Part shown: positions 43,936 to 53,968 of the stretch, in pieces | Layout of the letters: each line of letters opens with the position of its first letter | Numbering within the stretch: the stretch's first letter is position 1 | Source: Hormoscilla sp. GUM202 | Lineage (GTDB): Bacteria; Cyanobacteriota; Cyanobacteriia; Cyanobacteriales; Desertifilaceae | Direction of reading: 5' to 3' | DNA: 64,000 nucleotides | Assembly: GCA_005518205.2 (NCBI GenBank) | Contig: RFFC02000008.1 | Coordinates: 154,525-218,524, forward strand | Notes under the pieces: model-generated | Told to the model about the DNA's origin: nothing | Databases searched by the model: none | The model's input: the letters and a program-made list of their open reading frames with translations, nothing else | Translations under genes and position numbers: made by a program

Positions 43936-45009
43936 TCAGGTGATATCCTCGCGCACGACCCCCTCAATTGACAAAATTAAATCGGCACCGTAGGCTAAAG
44001 AGGGGGTCTGGAAACCGACTTCTACCTCTCCGGCCAGCACTTTTTCGAGAATGGTAACAGCAGTCATGGCTGTGAGGGTATAGCCTTCGGGACATTGCAA
44101 CCGCGAAGCTAGCTTGTTGCCAACTTTGTCTTCTACTTCTCCCCATAGCAGGGATATCCCCTGTTGCCGTTGTAGGTCCGTTGGTCCTGGGGGCGAAAGA
44201 GCGATCGCCCGTTTCTGGAAGTTCTGTACGGCGGGTAAACTTAGGAACCAACCTAGATAGCGACTGGCAATCATCATCCGGTATAGAGAGGGCGAGACCG
44301 CTGTATATACTTCGATGTCCGGGATCCTGGTGCTGTAATAAGCTGTGGATACGTCTCCCCAAGGCAAAGTTGTGGTAAAGACCGGACCTCGTCCCAAGTC
44401 GATCGTCCGAGTTTTCCAAGCTGCTGGCACTGGGGTGAGTACCCCGTTTTGTCGGACCATGCCCAGACGGGACTGCCCTTCTACGATCGTGGTGGCGGTT
44501 CCTCGGGATAACTGTCCTGATAAGTTAGATGAGTCTGCACTCATTTGAAAGGCGATCGCCAGTTTTTCCGCTGCTGGCATCCTCCCTTTCAGGTGTGCTG
44601 CCAAGCAGTCCGAGGGGACTACATCAAAGCCTACTCCCGGTAATAGCATTACTCCTGCTGCTTTGGCCTCCCGATCCAGGGCCGCGATCGCCTCTAACAC
44701 CATCCATTCTCCGGTAATATCCAGGTAATGGGTTTTTGTTCTCAGGCAAGCAGTCACCATTGGTTTCCAGGTCTGCTGAAACGGACCAGCACAATGCAGG
44801 ACTGCTACGACATCTTGCAGTTCTGCCTCTAGGGTCATAGCATCATCCAGAGCCAAGCTACAGTATTCTAGATTCAGGTATGCTGCCAGGGGCTTGATTT
44901 TGGACTCATTGCGTCCCGCCAGGATGGGGCGCAGTCCCAGCTGCACTGCTAGTCTAGCAATTAGGGAACCTGTATAACCGTTGGCACCGTATAATAAGAT
45001 TTTATTCAT
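43936..45009 (-). CDS. Saccharopine dehydrogenase-like NAD(P)-binding protein
   Basis: 357 residues. N-terminal Rossmann motif 'ILLYGANGYTGSLIARLAVQ' (GxxGxxG), then 'LRPILAGRNESKIKPLAAYL', 'VVAVLHCAGPFQQTWKPMVT' and 'THYLDITGEWMVLEAI'. This is the saccharopine dehydrogenase / trans-acting enoyl reductase superfamily; substrate unknown. An 86-bp piece of its C-terminal coding region (44041-44126) is copied at 48738-48823. Confidence 0.9.
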   Translation of the reverse strand: MNKILLYGANGYTGSLIARLAVQLGLRPILAGRNESKIKPLAAYLNLEYCSLALDDAMTLEAELQDVVAVLHCAGPFQQTWKPMVTACLRTKTHYLDITGEWMVLEAIAALDREAKAAGVMLLPGVGFDVVPSDCLAAHLKGRMPAAEKLAIAFQMSADSSNLSGQLSRGTATTIVEGQSRLGMVRQNGVLTPVPAAWKTRTIDLGRGPVFTTTLPWGDVSTAYYSTRIPDIEVYTAVSPSLYRMMIASRYLGWFLSLPAVQNFQKRAIALSPPGPTDLQRQQGISLLWGEVEDKVGNKLASRLQCPEGYTLTAMTAVTILEKVLAGEVEVGFQTPSLAYGADLILSIEGVVREDIT

Positions 45010-45038
45010 AATTTGATTATCACCTCAGGCGATCGCCC

Positions 45039-45353
45039 TTGGATAGCCTTATTTTATTGCGAGGGGAGAGCAGAGAGGTTTGGGACTTGCATTTTCCGGT
45101 AATGAACCTCGCTGGTGAGGTTTTGGATATGAATTTTCAGGTTAAAAACCTCGCAGTTCAGGTTTTGGACATGAATTTTGGGGTTGAAAACCTCGTCAGT
45201 GAGGTTTTGGACATGAATTTTCAGGTTAAAAACATCGTCAGTGAGGTTTTGGACATGAGAAGACCGGTCAAAAACTTCGCCAGTGAGGATGGGGACATGA
45301 GAGGACTGGGAAAGAACCTCGCCAGTGACACCCGAGAACAGGGGATAGGTTAA
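45039..45353 (+). CDS. 42-bp-repeat small protein, uncertain
   Basis: Open frame of 104 codons from a TTG, with an ATG at 45102. From about 45112 it consists of about five 14-residue repeats of the type 'VLDMNFQVKNLVSE', coded by 42-bp repeats beginning AGGTTTTGGACATGAATTTT. The frame is kept through all repeats, which favours coding, but start is weak and no family is known to me. Confidence 0.35.
   Translation: MDSLILLRGESREVWDLHFPVMNLAGEVLDMNFQVKNLAVQVLDMNFGVENLVSEVLDMNFQVKNIVSEVLDMRRPVKNFASEDGDMRGLGKNLASDTREQGIG
45112..45330 (+). repeat. 42-bp tandem repeat array, about five units
   Basis: Units show period 42, e.g. from 45116, 45158, 45200, 45242 and 45284 (approximate), with later units more diverged. 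The period is a multiple of 3 and leaves one frame open. Confidence 0.75.
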
Positions 45354-45509
45354 GAAGTCTTTAAGGAAAAACCAACCTGTTTTGACCGCACATAATTTAT
45401 CACAGTTGGTCTGTAAATTTAATCAAATTTTAAACTGAAGATATTATTTATTTAGCCTTAAACATATATTCTCTGACAGAGAATATGTTAGCCATCGGTG
45501 TGAGGAGTA

Positions 45510-45611
45510 TTATGGCATCAATTCGCAAAGCGAATTTTAACGCTTCATTAAACCGTAACTCAGCAGGTGAGCTGATTGGGGACTTGTCTGCGCCAGATGA
45601 CGAACAAGCGT
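45510..45611 (+). CDS. Possible 33-residue peptide before the phosphoesterase gene
   Basis: ATG 45510 preceded by GTGAGGAG. Peptide 'MASIRKANFNASLNRNSAGE' continuing 'LIGDLSAPDDEQA', stop TAA. It may be a small gene or the detached N-terminus of the broken phosphoesterase gene downstream. Confidence 0.3.
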
Positions 45612-45654
45612 AAGCAATAGCACAGATTATCCAAATAGTCAACGGGGATCGCAT

Positions 45655-46986
45655 ATGACTTGGGATCTAGACGGCAATGGCAGGTTAGACGCACTGACTG
45701 ACGGGAGGTTGATAGTGGGTTATCTGTTTGGGTTGACAGGTGAGGCCCCGATCGGGCAACTCAACTCGATCGCTCCCAATGCAACCAGAACGACAGCAGA
45801 TCGGATAATAGGATACCTCAGATCCATCCGTGACGAGCTGGATCTGGATGGAAATGGCAATATAGACGTCTTGACTGACGGAATTTTGTATTTGCGGTAT
45901 CTGTTAGGGTTTACCGGTGAGGATTTGACGAGAGGGGCTGTTGCTAGAGATGCGACGCGGAGGAACGCTGAACAGATTGTAGCGTACCTGCTGGAAGCAA
46001 CCCAGCAGACCGATATCAGTATTGGGGATATTCAGGGTTCTGGGGCAACTTCTCCTTTCGCAGGTGAAGTTGTTACTGATGTTCCGGGCATAGTTACCGC
46101 AGTTGTTGATAATGGATTTTACCTGCAAGACCCCGCCATTGGCAACGGCGATCGCAGTTCTGGTATCTTTGTATTTACTGGGGATGCACCTGATGTCATA
46201 GCTGCCGATGAAGTCCTAGTTAGCGGCACGGTAAGCGAGTTTATTCCTGGCGGACCTAGCACTAACAATCTTTCTACCACTCAAATTGGTGGTGAAGTAA
46301 CGATCGCCGTTCTCTCATCGGACAATCCCTTACCAGAACCAGTAGTTATAGGCGCGGAAGGACGAGTTTTACCTACTCAAATAATAGCACCCGACGGCAT
46401 TGACTTTTGGGAAAGCTTGGAGGGGATGTTAGTTACTGTCAGCGATGCCGTGGCAGTCAGTCCTACTACTCGCTTTAATGAAATCTACACCCTAGCGGAT
46501 AATGGTCTGGGGGCCACGGGTGTGAATAGTCGCGGCGGCATTACCATCGCCTCCGATGACTTTAACCCAGAACGGATTAAAATCCAACTGGATGGAGACT
46601 TGTTACCTGATTTTGACATCCCTCAGGTAAATGTGGGCGATCGCCTGGGAGACATTACCGGAGCGATCGGCTACGGGTTTGGCAACTTCCAGGTCTTACC
46701 CACTGCTGAATTTACCACAGAACCAGGAGACCTGGAACCAGAAATTACCCCGATCGCGCCCTCAGTAGATAAATTGACGATCTCCAGCTACAATGTACTG
46801 AACCTGGACCCGAATGATGATGAGGGTAGGTTTGAGGAGATCGGCCTTCAGATTGTCGATAACCTGAACGGTCCCGACATTATCGCCCTGCAAGAAGTGC
46901 AAGATAATGACGGTTCTATTGATTCAGGTGATGTAAATGCTGACACTACCTTCAATCCAAACCTATCAACGTACTCTTTGACCTGA
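45655..46986 (+). CDS. N-terminal part of a multidomain secreted phosphoesterase (dockerin-like repeats + EEP start), frameshifted
   Basis: 443 residues. Two calcium-loop, dockerin-like repeats ('[20 protein letters not shown]', '[20 protein letters not shown]', about 1-110), then an OB-like segment typical of large extracellular nucleases (about 125-360), then the start of an endonuclease/exonuclease/phosphatase domain ('[20 protein letters not shown]', '[13 protein letters not shown]'). The frame breaks at about 46955-46986, after which the EEP domain continues in another frame. No signal peptide at ATG 45655; it may have been lost. Confidence 0.7.
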   Translation: MTWDLDGNGRLDALTDGRLIVGYLFGLTGEAPIGQLNSIAPNATRTTADRIIGYLRSIRDELDLDGNGNIDVLTDGILYLRYLLGFTGEDLTRGAVARDATRRNAEQIVAYLLEATQQTDISIGDIQGSGATSPFAGEVVTDVPGIVTAVVDNGFYLQDPAIGNGDRSSGIFVFTGDAPDVIAADEVLVSGTVSEFIPGGPSTNNLSTTQIGGEVTIAVLSSDNPLPEPVVIGAEGRVLPTQIIAPDGIDFWESLEGMLVTVSDAVAVSPTTRFNEIYTLADNGLGATGVNSRGGITIASDDFNPERIKIQLDGDLLPDFDIPQVNVGDRLGDITGAIGYGFGNFQVLPTAEFTTEPGDLEPEITPIAPSVDKLTISSYNVLNLDPNDDEGRFEEIGLQIVDNLNGPDIIALQEVQDNDGSIDSGDVNADTTFNPNLSTYSLT

Positions 46987-47099
46987 CCTACAGTACCCTC
47001 ATTGATGCCATTATTGCAGCGGGGGGACAGACCTATGAATTCCCGGACAGTACCCCAGCAGATGGTGAAGATGGCGGTCAACCTGGAGGCAATATTCGG

Positions 47100-48437
47100 G
47101 TGGGATATCTTTATAACCCCGATCGGGTTAACTTTCTGGAAGAACAGCGTTTAGAGGATCCCGCTTTTGATGACAGTCGCAAACCTTTGGTCGCTACCTT
47201 CGAGTTCGATGGCCGAGAAGTGACAGTTATTAACAATCACTTCAGTTCCAAAGGCGGCAGCAGTCCTTTGTTTGGCACAATCCAACTTCCCATCAATGGT
47301 AGCGCAGAACAGCGCGATCGGCAAGCTGAAGTAGTCAATAATTTTGTTGATAATTTGCTGTTGGGTAACTCCGATGCTAATGTGGTGGTGTTGGGAGACT
47401 TAAACGAGTTTGAATTTGAAGAAACTTTGACCGTTCTTAAAGGCGATAACCTTTTGGTAAACTTGACGGAAACTCTGCCACTAGAAGAACGCTATACTTT
47501 CATCTTTCAGGGCAACTCCGAGGATCTGGATCGTATTTTAGTCAGCGAGAATATTGCCGTTAGTGCGGAATACGATATCGTTCATTTGAACGCTGAATTT
47601 GCAGGCCAAGTTAGCGACCACGATCCGATTATTGTCAGTCTAAATTTAGGTGATGAGGAGGAGACAACCGTGAATGCGGAATACGATATCGTTCACCTGA
47701 ACGCTGAATTTGCAGGCCAAGTTAGCGACCACGATCCGATTATTGTCAGTCTAAATTTAGGTGATGAGGAGGAAACAACCGTGACTTTAGTAGGTTTTGC
47801 CCAGCTGCCCGCCGATACCTTTGCTGAAGGCCCTCCCGCAGGCGCAGACATTGAGGCAAACGATCGCGTGGGCCCCTTTCCGGGACAACCAGTTCAAGGT
47901 TTTAGCGGCGTCCAGTTTGCCAATGCAGAACTGGATGAATTCTGGTTTCTCTCGGATAATGGTTTTGGGGCCCAGGACAATAGTGCAGATTATCTGCTGC
48001 GCATCTATCGCCTCGCCCCTGATTTTACTACCGCAGATAACGGTAGCGGCGATGTTGAAATTCTCGACTTCATTCAATTGGCGGACCCCAATAATCTGAT
48101 TCCTTTTCCCATTGTCAACGAGGATACCGCAGAACGCCCGTTAACCGGGGCAGATTTTGATATCGAGTCCTTTACCCTTGATAATGAAACTCATATCTGG
48201 ATCGGAGATGAGTTCGGTCCTTTCCTGCTGAGGTTTAACGCCGATGGCACTCTCTTGGAAGCACCCATTCCCACTCCTAATATTTTGGAGTTCAACACCC
48301 TGACGGGGGAACCGCCTCTGGTTATCGGTCACCGGGGCGCAAGTGGCGATCGCCCCGAACATACCCTGGAAGCATATGAATTGGCGATCGCCCAGACGTG
48401 CAGACTTCATCGAACCCGACATGGCGATCGCTGCTGA
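47100..48437 (+). CDS. C-terminal part of the same phosphoesterase (EEP + phytase-like + GDPD start), broken
   Basis: 445 residues from GTG; the homologous frame is open from 46944. EEP domain end: '[20 protein letters not shown]', '[17 protein letters not shown]', '[20 protein letters not shown]'. A 111-bp tandem duplication (47565-47675, 47676-47786) repeats the last EEP block. Then an esterase-like phytase domain ('[20 protein letters not shown]', '[20 protein letters not shown]') and the start of a glycerophosphodiester phosphodiesterase domain ('[20 protein letters not shown]'), which breaks frame at about 48400. Role in intact relatives: secreted phosphate scavenging. Confidence 0.7.
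   Translation: MGYLYNPDRVNFLEEQRLEDPAFDDSRKPLVATFEFDGREVTVINNHFSSKGGSSPLFGTIQLPINGSAEQRDRQAEVVNNFVDNLLLGNSDANVVVLGDLNEFEFEETLTVLKGDNLLVNLTETLPLEERYTFIFQGNSEDLDRILVSENIAVSAEYDIVHLNAEFAGQVSDHDPIIVSLNLGDEEETTVNAEYDIVHLNAEFAGQVSDHDPIIVSLNLGDEEETTVTLVGFAQLPADTFAEGPPAGADIEANDRVGPFPGQPVQGFSGVQFANAELDEFWFLSDNGFGAQDNSADYLLRIYRLAPDFTTADNGSGDVEILDFIQLADPNNLIPFPIVNEDTAERPLTGADFDIESFTLDNETHIWIGDEFGPFLLRFNADGTLLEAPIPTPNILEFNTLTGEPPLVIGHRGASGDRPEHTLEAYELAIAQTCRLHRTRHGDRC
47565..47786 (+). repeat. 111-bp in-frame tandem duplication
   Basis: Two copies, starting GCGGAATACGATATCGTTCA at 47565 and 47676, with only a few third-position changes. Adds 37 residues including a second 'SDHDPI' catalytic block. Almost identical copies mean a recent event. 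Confidence 0.9.
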
Positions 48438-48737
48438 TGGAATCTCGATCGCCCGTCACGAACCCCTGCTGGACGACACCACCAATAGCAGAAGTATTTC
48501 CAGAACGCTTAACAACGAAAAAACTAGATGAGAAAGAAAATACCAAATACTTTGCAGAAAATTTTACTTTAGAAGTAATCAAACAACAGCAAACAGTCAC
48601 TTCGATAAACATCCGGGACCGGTCTTTTGACGGCCATTCGAGATTCCGATTTTCGCAGAGGCGATCGAACTGGTCCGGGAAGTAGATATAGAAACGGGTC
48701 GTAAATTTGGTATTTACCCGGAAACCAAGCATCCGAC
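48398..48737 (+). pseudogene. GDPD-domain remnant
   Basis: Continues the GDPD domain in two other frames: '[20 protein letters not shown]' + 'EPLLDDTT', then 'IAEVFPERLTTKKLDEKENT' + 'KYFAENFTLE', then '[19 protein letters not shown]'. The homology ends abruptly at about 48737, where a copied dehydrogenase fragment starts. About half of the GDPD barrel is missing. Confidence 0.75.
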
Positions 48738-48823
48738 TTTTTCGAGAATGGTAATAGCAGTTATGGCTGTGAGGGTATAGCTTTCGGGACATTGCAACCG
48801 CGAAGCTAGCTTGTTGCCAACTT
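48738..48823 (-). pseudogene. 86-bp copy of the dehydrogenase gene 3' region
   Basis: Matches 44041-44126 with about three differences. It sits exactly where the GDPD homology stops, so a recombination joined the two. A shorter part recurs at 48907-48948. Confidence 0.85.
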
Positions 48824-49006
48824 ATAGCTAAAATGATAATGTTTTTAGTCGGTTTTAACCGACTTCAGCTATTAGCCGGGGGTTTTAACCCCCGGCGGGC
48901 TGACTTCGGGACATTGCAACCGCGAAGCTAACTTGTTGCCAACTTATAGCTAAAATGATAATGTTTTTAGTCGGTTTTAACCGACTTCAGCTATTAGCCG
49001 GGGGAC
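48785..49006. repeat. 122-bp direct repeat with paired hairpins
   Basis: Two units begin CGGGACATTGCAACCGCGAA at 48785 and 48907. Each includes 'ATAGCTAAAATGATAATG', AGTCGGTTTTAACCGACT and the start of AGCCGGGGG; unit 1 has the complete GGGGGTTTTAACCCCC hairpin. Same hairpins as after prfC. Confidence 0.8.
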
Positions 49007-49010
49007 AATC

Positions 49011-49184
49011 GTGCGAGAAGATAATGAAGAACCAGTGGGGGAGCTGACGGTGCGCGTGGGCGTCGCTTCTTGGGGCTTCAGTCCCTGGAATCATTCTTGG
49101 CTAGCGGCAGGCAAAATGAACGATCGCCGAGTAGTAGAGGGCATTGAAATCCTTCCATTTGAAGGAGAACTTCCCGAACTGTAA
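49011..49184 (+). CDS. Possible small protein or 3' gene fragment
   Basis: 57 residues from GTG 49011, right after the repeat: 'MREDNEEPVGELTVRVGVAS' continuing to 'LAAGKMNDRRVVEGIEILPF' and 'EGELPEL', stop TAA. A terminator follows 35 bases later. The repeat border at its start suggests that the beginning of a larger gene was lost. No family recognised. Confidence 0.4.
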   Translation: MREDNEEPVGELTVRVGVASWGFSPWNHSWLAAGKMNDRRVVEGIEILPFEGELPEL

Positions 49185-49218
49185 AGCGACTGTTTCTTTG
49201 CCTATTGATTTCCCGAAC

Positions 49219-49241
49219 CCTGACTCCGAGTCAGGTTTTTT
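49219..49241 (+). terminator. Rho-independent terminator
   Basis: Stem CCTGAC / GTCAGG with loop TCCGA, followed by six T. Positioned 35 bases after the small ORF. Confidence 0.7.
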
Positions 49242-49351
49242 CTTTTGGTAGCGATAAACATGTAGTGATTTGATGATGAGGAGTCCCCATGCCTCACCAC
49301 CAGAGCGCACTCCATCACTACTCGTGACCCACTACCAGAACGCGATCGTTC

Positions 49352-49509
49352 GAACTAGTAGAATCAGCAGGTCATAAAAATATTCTTGCCAAAATACTCT
49401 CCCGACCTCGATCGCATTGAACGTGACTTTAGAACCTTAAAGAGAACCAGAACATGCACCTGTAGGCACATCCTTGGATGAAGTTATCCGGGATTATTCT
49501 GCTATTTAA
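49352..49509 (+). pseudogene. IS630-type transposase 3' remnant
   Basis: 'ELVESAGHK' then, after a shift, 'FLPKYSPDLDRIERDFRTLK', then after another shift 'EHAPVGTSLDEVIRDYSAI' and TAA. This is the C-terminal DDE region (YSPDxxxIE..) of an IS630-type transposase with at least two frame changes and no 5' part. Dead remnant. Confidence 0.75.
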
Positions 49510-49565
49510 TGCTGTTTTCATTCTTATTTAAAACAACTATAAAACTTCGATCGTCGAAAGTGAAA

Positions 49566-49820
49566 TCAATCATTCCATTCGCCTCTAGGCGGTACTGGGG
49601 GATTCTTGGGCAAAGTGCGAGTCAGATCGTCGTCCCGCTGAGCTTCACCTCTAAGCCACTGGCGCACGGCCCGTTCGACGATCTTGCTGGGGTCATTGGT
49701 CAAATGATTGACTTGCTCCCATAACTCGGTATCCAGATAGAGGGAAACTTTCACCTTGTCAGCAATGCGCTGCTCTGAGACGGCCCGTTCGCCCAGGGTT
49801 TGCGTAGCAGTATCGTTCAT
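49566..49820 (-). CDS. Ribbon-helix-helix (CopG-like) protein
   Basis: 84 residues from ATG 49820. 'KVKVSLYLDTELWEQVNHLT' followed by 'DPSKIVERAVRQWLRGEAQR' is the beta-strand/helix/helix of an RHH DNA-binding domain; a proline-rich tail 'LPKNPPVPPRGEWND' follows. Probably an antitoxin or small repressor; no toxin is adjacent. Longer in-frame starts (49868, 49913) exist. Confidence 0.65.
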   Translation of the reverse strand: MNDTATQTLGERAVSEQRIADKVKVSLYLDTELWEQVNHLTNDPSKIVERAVRQWLRGEAQRDDDLTRTLPKNPPVPPRGEWND

Positions 49821-50007
49821 AATTAATTTGTGAAGTTCGTTCTTCGGTGGTATGGTACCCATCCCCATTAAAAGATAATCTAGAGCTGAGATACTTTCAA
49901 CCGCCCCGGCCACGGAAAAGATTACAATATATTAAACCCGGTGCGACTGTCGTCCCGGACTGTTGGCAGATCGCGCCGACCCCATCTGGAATCTCCCTTA
50001 AATCTCT

Positions 50008-51822
50008 ATGACTGACGCTACTGTCGCTCAAATTCGCAATTTTTCCATTATCGCTCACATAGACCACGGCAAATCAACTCTGGCAGACCGGCTGCTGCAA
50101 GCCACGGGCACCGTGGCGGCCCGCCAGATGAAGGAACAGTTCCTCGACAATATGGACTTGGAACGGGAACGGGGCATTACCATTAAGCTGCAAGCGGCCC
50201 GGATGAATTACCAGGCCCAGGACGGCCAACAGTACGTGCTGAATCTGATTGACACCCCGGGCCACGTGGATTTTTCCTACGAAGTGTCCCGTTCTCTGGC
50301 AGCTTGCGAAGGGGCACTGCTGGTGGTAGATGCTTCCCAAGGGGTGGAGGCCCAGACCCTAGCTAACGTCTATTTGGCCCTGGAACACGATCTGGAAATT
50401 ATCCCGGTATTGAATAAAATTGACCTGCCAGGGGCGAACCCAGAACGGGTCAAGGCCGAAATAGAAGAAATAATTGGCCTAGATTGTAGCGGGGCGATCG
50501 AGGCTTCGGCAAAGGAGGGGATCGGCATAGATGAGATCCTAGAGTCCATCGTCCATCTGGTGCCAGCACCGGCAGACAGACTGTCCGCACCCCTGCGGGC
50601 CTTAATTTTCGATAGCTATTATGACAGCTATCGGGGGGTGATAGTCTATTTTCGGGTGATGGATGGCAGGGTGAAAAAGGGCGATCGCATCCGTCTGATG
50701 GCTACGGGGAAGGAATATGAAATCGACGAACTGGGGGTGTTAGCGCCGACGCAAGTGCAGGTAGAGGAACTCCGTTGCGGGGAAGTGGGCTATCTGGCAG
50801 CATCGATCAAGGCGGTAGAAGATGCCCGGGTGGGAGATACAATCACTCTCAAGGCTCGACTGGCGGCGAATCCTCTGCCAGGCTATGCCGAAGCGAAGCC
50901 GATGGTTTTTTGCGGCATGTTCCCTACGGATGCCGACCATTTTCCGGGGTTGCGGGAAGCCTTGGAAAGGCTGAAGCTAAATGATGCGGCCCTGTCCTAT
51001 GAACCGGAAACCTCCAGCGCTATGGGGTTTGGCTTCCGCTGCGGCTTTCTGGGACTGCTGCATATGGAAGTTGTCCGGGAACGCTTAGAACGAGAATACG
51101 ATCTGGACTTGATTATCACCGCGCCGTCAGTGGTTTATCGGGTGACTCTTAACAATGGTGAGGTCGTCAATATAGATAACCCCAGCACTCTGCCAGCGCC
51201 AAACGATCGCCAAAAGATTGAAGAACCTTACGTGCAGGTAGACGCGATCGCTCCAGAAACCTATGTAGGGGCATTGATGGAACTCTGTCAAGGCCGCCGG
51301 GGGGTGTTCAAGGATATGAAGTATCTGACTCAGGGGCGCACTACTCTCATCTACGAGTTGCCTTTGGCCGAGGTGGTGACGGACTTTTTTGACCAGCTAA
51401 AGTCCCGATCGCGCGGTTACGCCAGCATGGAATATCAGATGCTGGGTTACCGAGAAAACCCTCTGGTCAGGTTGGATATTTTGATCAATAACGATCCTGT
51501 AGATGCTTTGGTAACGATCGTGCATCGGGACAAAGCCTATTATGTCGGTCGCAGCTTGACGGAAAAGCTGAAGGAACTGATCCCTCGCCATCAGTTTAAG
51601 GTGCCCATCCAAGCGGCGATCGGGTCTCGGGTGATTGCTAGCGAACATATCCCGGCCTTGCGCAAGGATGTCCTGGCAAAATGCTATGGTGGAGACATCT
51701 CCAGAAAGAAAAAGTTGCTGGCCAAGCAGGCGAAAGGGAAAAAGCGGATGAAATCCATCGGGACTGTAGATGTGCCCCAATCAGCTTTTATGGCGGTGCT
51801 GCGCCTGGAACAAGGACAATAA
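50008..51822 (+). CDS. lepA: Elongation factor 4
   Basis: 604 residues. Translational GTPase that back-translocates stalled ribosomes. G1 '[20 protein letters not shown]', G3 '[20 protein letters not shown]', G4 '[10 protein letters not shown]'; the LepA C-terminal domain contains '[20 protein letters not shown]' and '[20 protein letters not shown]'. Start ATG 50008 gives the normal N-terminus. The decarboxylase gene starts 28 bases after its stop. Confidence 0.97.
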   Translation: MTDATVAQIRNFSIIAHIDHGKSTLADRLLQATGTVAARQMKEQFLDNMDLERERGITIKLQAARMNYQAQDGQQYVLNLIDTPGHVDFSYEVSRSLAACEGALLVVDASQGVEAQTLANVYLALEHDLEIIPVLNKIDLPGANPERVKAEIEEIIGLDCSGAIEASAKEGIGIDEILESIVHLVPAPADRLSAPLRALIFDSYYDSYRGVIVYFRVMDGRVKKGDRIRLMATGKEYEIDELGVLAPTQVQVEELRCGEVGYLAASIKAVEDARVGDTITLKARLAANPLPGYAEAKPMVFCGMFPTDADHFPGLREALERLKLNDAALSYEPETSSAMGFGFRCGFLGLLHMEVVRERLEREYDLDLIITAPSVVYRVTLNNGEVVNIDNPSTLPAPNDRQKIEEPYVQVDAIAPETYVGALMELCQGRRGVFKDMKYLTQGRTTLIYELPLAEVVTDFFDQLKSRSRGYASMEYQMLGYRENPLVRLDILINNDPVDALVTIVHRDKAYYVGRSLTEKLKELIPRHQFKVPIQAAIGSRVIASEHIPALRKDVLAKCYGGDISRKKKLLAKQAKGKKRMKSIGTVDVPQSAFMAVLRLEQGQ

Positions 51823-51850
51823 TCAAAGATCGCAGTCAAGGAAGTCAGTA

Positions 51851-53740
51851 ATGCGAATTTTAGTTACGGGTGGAGCAGGTTTTGTAGGTTCCCATCTCGT
51901 CGATCGCTTGATGGAGGCGGGACATGAAGTGCTTTGCTTGGATAATTTCTACACGGGAAATAAGCGTAATATCCTCAAATGGCTGGATAATCCCTATTTT
52001 GAATTGATCCGCCATGATATAACTGAGCCGATCCGGTTGGAAGTAGATCGAATATATCATCTGGCTTGTCCGGCGTCACCAGTCCACTATCAGTCTAATC
52101 CCGTAAAAACGGTGAAAACTAATGTGATGGGAACGATGAATATGCTAGGACTGGCAAAACGGGTAAAGGCGAGATTCCTGCTAGCTTCAACTTCGGAAGT
52201 CTATGGAGACCCGGATGTCCATCCCCAAACAGAAGATTATCGCGGCCATGTCAATCCGATCGGGATTAGAAGTTGCTTTTCTGCTGATACAGAAGTTCTC
52301 ACCAGTGAGGGGTGGAAATATTTTCACGCCCAATCAGGGAAAGAGGAAATAGCAACGCTGAATGAAAAACGGGCGATCGAGTACCACTTGCCAGTAGAAA
52401 TAATTTCCCAAAGATACAGAGGCAAAGTCATTCACTTTCAAAACCATGACTGCGACCTGCTGGTGACGCCTAATCACAAAATGTATGCCAAAAGCAGTAA
52501 GGATACTAAGTTTGAACCGATCCGGGCAGATGCCCCGTTGCAGTGGGAAGCAGCGCAAATGCTGAAGGTGGCGGATTATCTGGGAGAAGAACGAGAGTGG
52601 TTTGATTTATCTGTGCATCTACCCCAGCAGGCGAGTCGCGTATCCAGGAACAGGATAAAAATGGATGATTGGGTGGAGTTCTTGGGATATTATATCGCTG
52701 AGGGAACGATTGGCATTCAAGAAGGAAAATATCAAGCGATATTGGCAGAGGCAGGAGAAAAATACGAGCAGATAAAAGCATGTGTGGCAAGGTTGCCGTT
52801 CCCGAATGTAAAGCTTGGCAAGCAGGAAATCAGCATCTATTCTCAGCAGCTATACTCGTATCTGGAGAAATTGGGTCCATCAGAGGAAAGGTATATTCCC
52901 AGGGAAATGATGTGCTTGTCCAGCAGGCAACTAAGTATTTTATGGGCAGCGTTGATGCAGGGGGAGGGAACAGGCGATCGCTATGAGTGCAAGTCAGGGA
53001 GACTGATAAGTGATGTGCAAGAACTGCTATTAAAATTGGGGTATGCAGGGAATATAGAAGTGCAGGAGACCCAGTCGCAAGAAAAAGTATATCAGATCCA
53101 GGTGCAAGATGGGAGGGAAAATCCCAGGTATGGAAAGCAAGCAGTTTCCGAGTACGATGGATTTGTCTACTGCGTAAACGTACCCAACCACGTCATATTT
53201 GTCAGAAGAAACGGGAAAGCCCTGTTTTGTGGAAATTGTTATGATGAAGGGAAACGGATTGCGGAAACTCTGTCCTTTGACTATCACCGGCAAAATAATG
53301 TAGACATTCGGGTGGTACGGATCTTCAACACCTATGGACCCCGGATGTTAGAAAATGATGGACGAGTGGTGAGCAATTTTATCGCCCAGGCGCTAAAAGG
53401 CATCCCCCTGACGGTGTATGGAGATGGTTCCCAAACAAGGAGTTTTTGCTATGTATCGGACCTGGTAGAAGGAATAATCCGGTTGATGAATGAGTCACAT
53501 GTAGGACCAGTAAATATCGGAAATCCAGATGAATACAGTATCTTAGAACTGGCTCACAAGATCCAGGCAATGATTAACCCAGAGGCGGAAATAATCTTTA
53601 AACCCCTGCCTATTGATGACCCCCGACAGCGACAACCGGATATTACTCGTGCGAAAAGATGGCTGGGATGGGAACCCACTATTCCCCTGGCCGAAGGGTT
53701 GAAACGGACAATAGATGATTTTCGCGATCGCCTGTCATAA
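51851..53740 (+). CDS. UDP-glucuronate decarboxylase-like SDR carrying an intein
   Basis: 629 codons; 308 residues after removing the intein, the normal length of UDP-xylose synthase-type SDRs. Extein N: '[20 protein letters not shown]' (GxxGxxG), '[11 protein letters not shown]', '[20 protein letters not shown]', '[12 protein letters not shown]'. Extein C starts '[20 protein letters not shown]' (Tyr-xxx-Lys) and has '[15 protein letters not shown]'. Converts UDP-GlcA to UDP-xylose with bound NAD (family knowledge). Catalytic Tyr is the second residue after the intein, so activity requires splicing. ATG 51851; the frame start at 51770 inside lepA is rejected. Followed by ugd. Confidence 0.92.
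   Translation: MRILVTGGAGFVGSHLVDRLMEAGHEVLCLDNFYTGNKRNILKWLDNPYFELIRHDITEPIRLEVDRIYHLACPASPVHYQSNPVKTVKTNVMGTMNMLGLAKRVKARFLLASTSEVYGDPDVHPQTEDYRGHVNPIGIRSCFSADTEVLTSEGWKYFHAQSGKEEIATLNEKRAIEYHLPVEIISQRYRGKVIHFQNHDCDLLVTPNHKMYAKSSKDTKFEPIRADAPLQWEAAQMLKVADYLGEEREWFDLSVHLPQQASRVSRNRIKMDDWVEFLGYYIAEGTIGIQEGKYQAILAEAGEKYEQIKACVARLPFPNVKLGKQEISIYSQQLYSYLEKLGPSEERYIPREMMCLSSRQLSILWAALMQGEGTGDRYECKSGRLISDVQELLLKLGYAGNIEVQETQSQEKVYQIQVQDGRENPRYGKQAVSEYDGFVYCVNVPNHVIFVRRNGKALFCGNCYDEGKRIAETLSFDYHRQNNVDIRVVRIFNTYGPRMLENDGRVVSNFIAQALKGIPLTVYGDGSQTRSFCYVSDLVEGIIRLMNESHVGPVNIGNPDEYSILELAHKIQAMINPEAEIIFKPLPIDDPRQRQPDITRAKRWLGWEPTIPLAEGLKRTIDDFRDRLS
52274..53236 (+). other. Intein with LAGLIDADG homing endonuclease, in the decarboxylase
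   Basis: 321 residues between Ser141 and the C+1 of CYDEGK. Block A '[17 protein letters not shown]' (Cys1), block B '[12 protein letters not shown]' (TxxH), two LAGLIDADG-like motifs '[12 protein letters not shown]' (137-148) and '[13 protein letters not shown]' (222-234), and C-terminal blocks '[20 protein letters not shown]' + 'LFCGN'. Asn321 and C+1 are present, but the usual penultimate His is Gly. Probably active in splicing; Gly at this place is known to be tolerated in some inteins (general knowledge). Confidence 0.93.
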
Positions 53741-53968
53741 TTTATGGGTGCGCGGTGTCTGGAGCATGCCGCGTCCTTCAGGACAAGAGCATGCGGAAGA
53801 CGCCGAGCGTAGGACGGGCGTCTCGCCTGTCCAGGCGCGAATGCGCTGCTCGCGTCCGGGAGCACCCACCCGGTCGTGTCGCTCCTGCGCACGACATGGG
53901 TGGGTGTCTCCGGACGCGAAGCACGCTACGCGATCTGCTCGTCCTACGCATGATAAAGGAGGAGATTG
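53741..53968. repeat. Palindromic repeat cluster in the decarboxylase-ugd gap
   Basis: 228 bases of dispersed repeats: a 34-bp stretch beginning CGTCCTTCAGGACAAGAGCA (about 53768-53801) is found inverted at 56095-56128 inside a PIN gene; GTAGGACGGGCGTCTCGCCT matches 15797-15816; and a GGGAGCACCCACCC / GGGTGGGTGTCTCC long hairpin follows. No gene. Confidence 0.7.
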
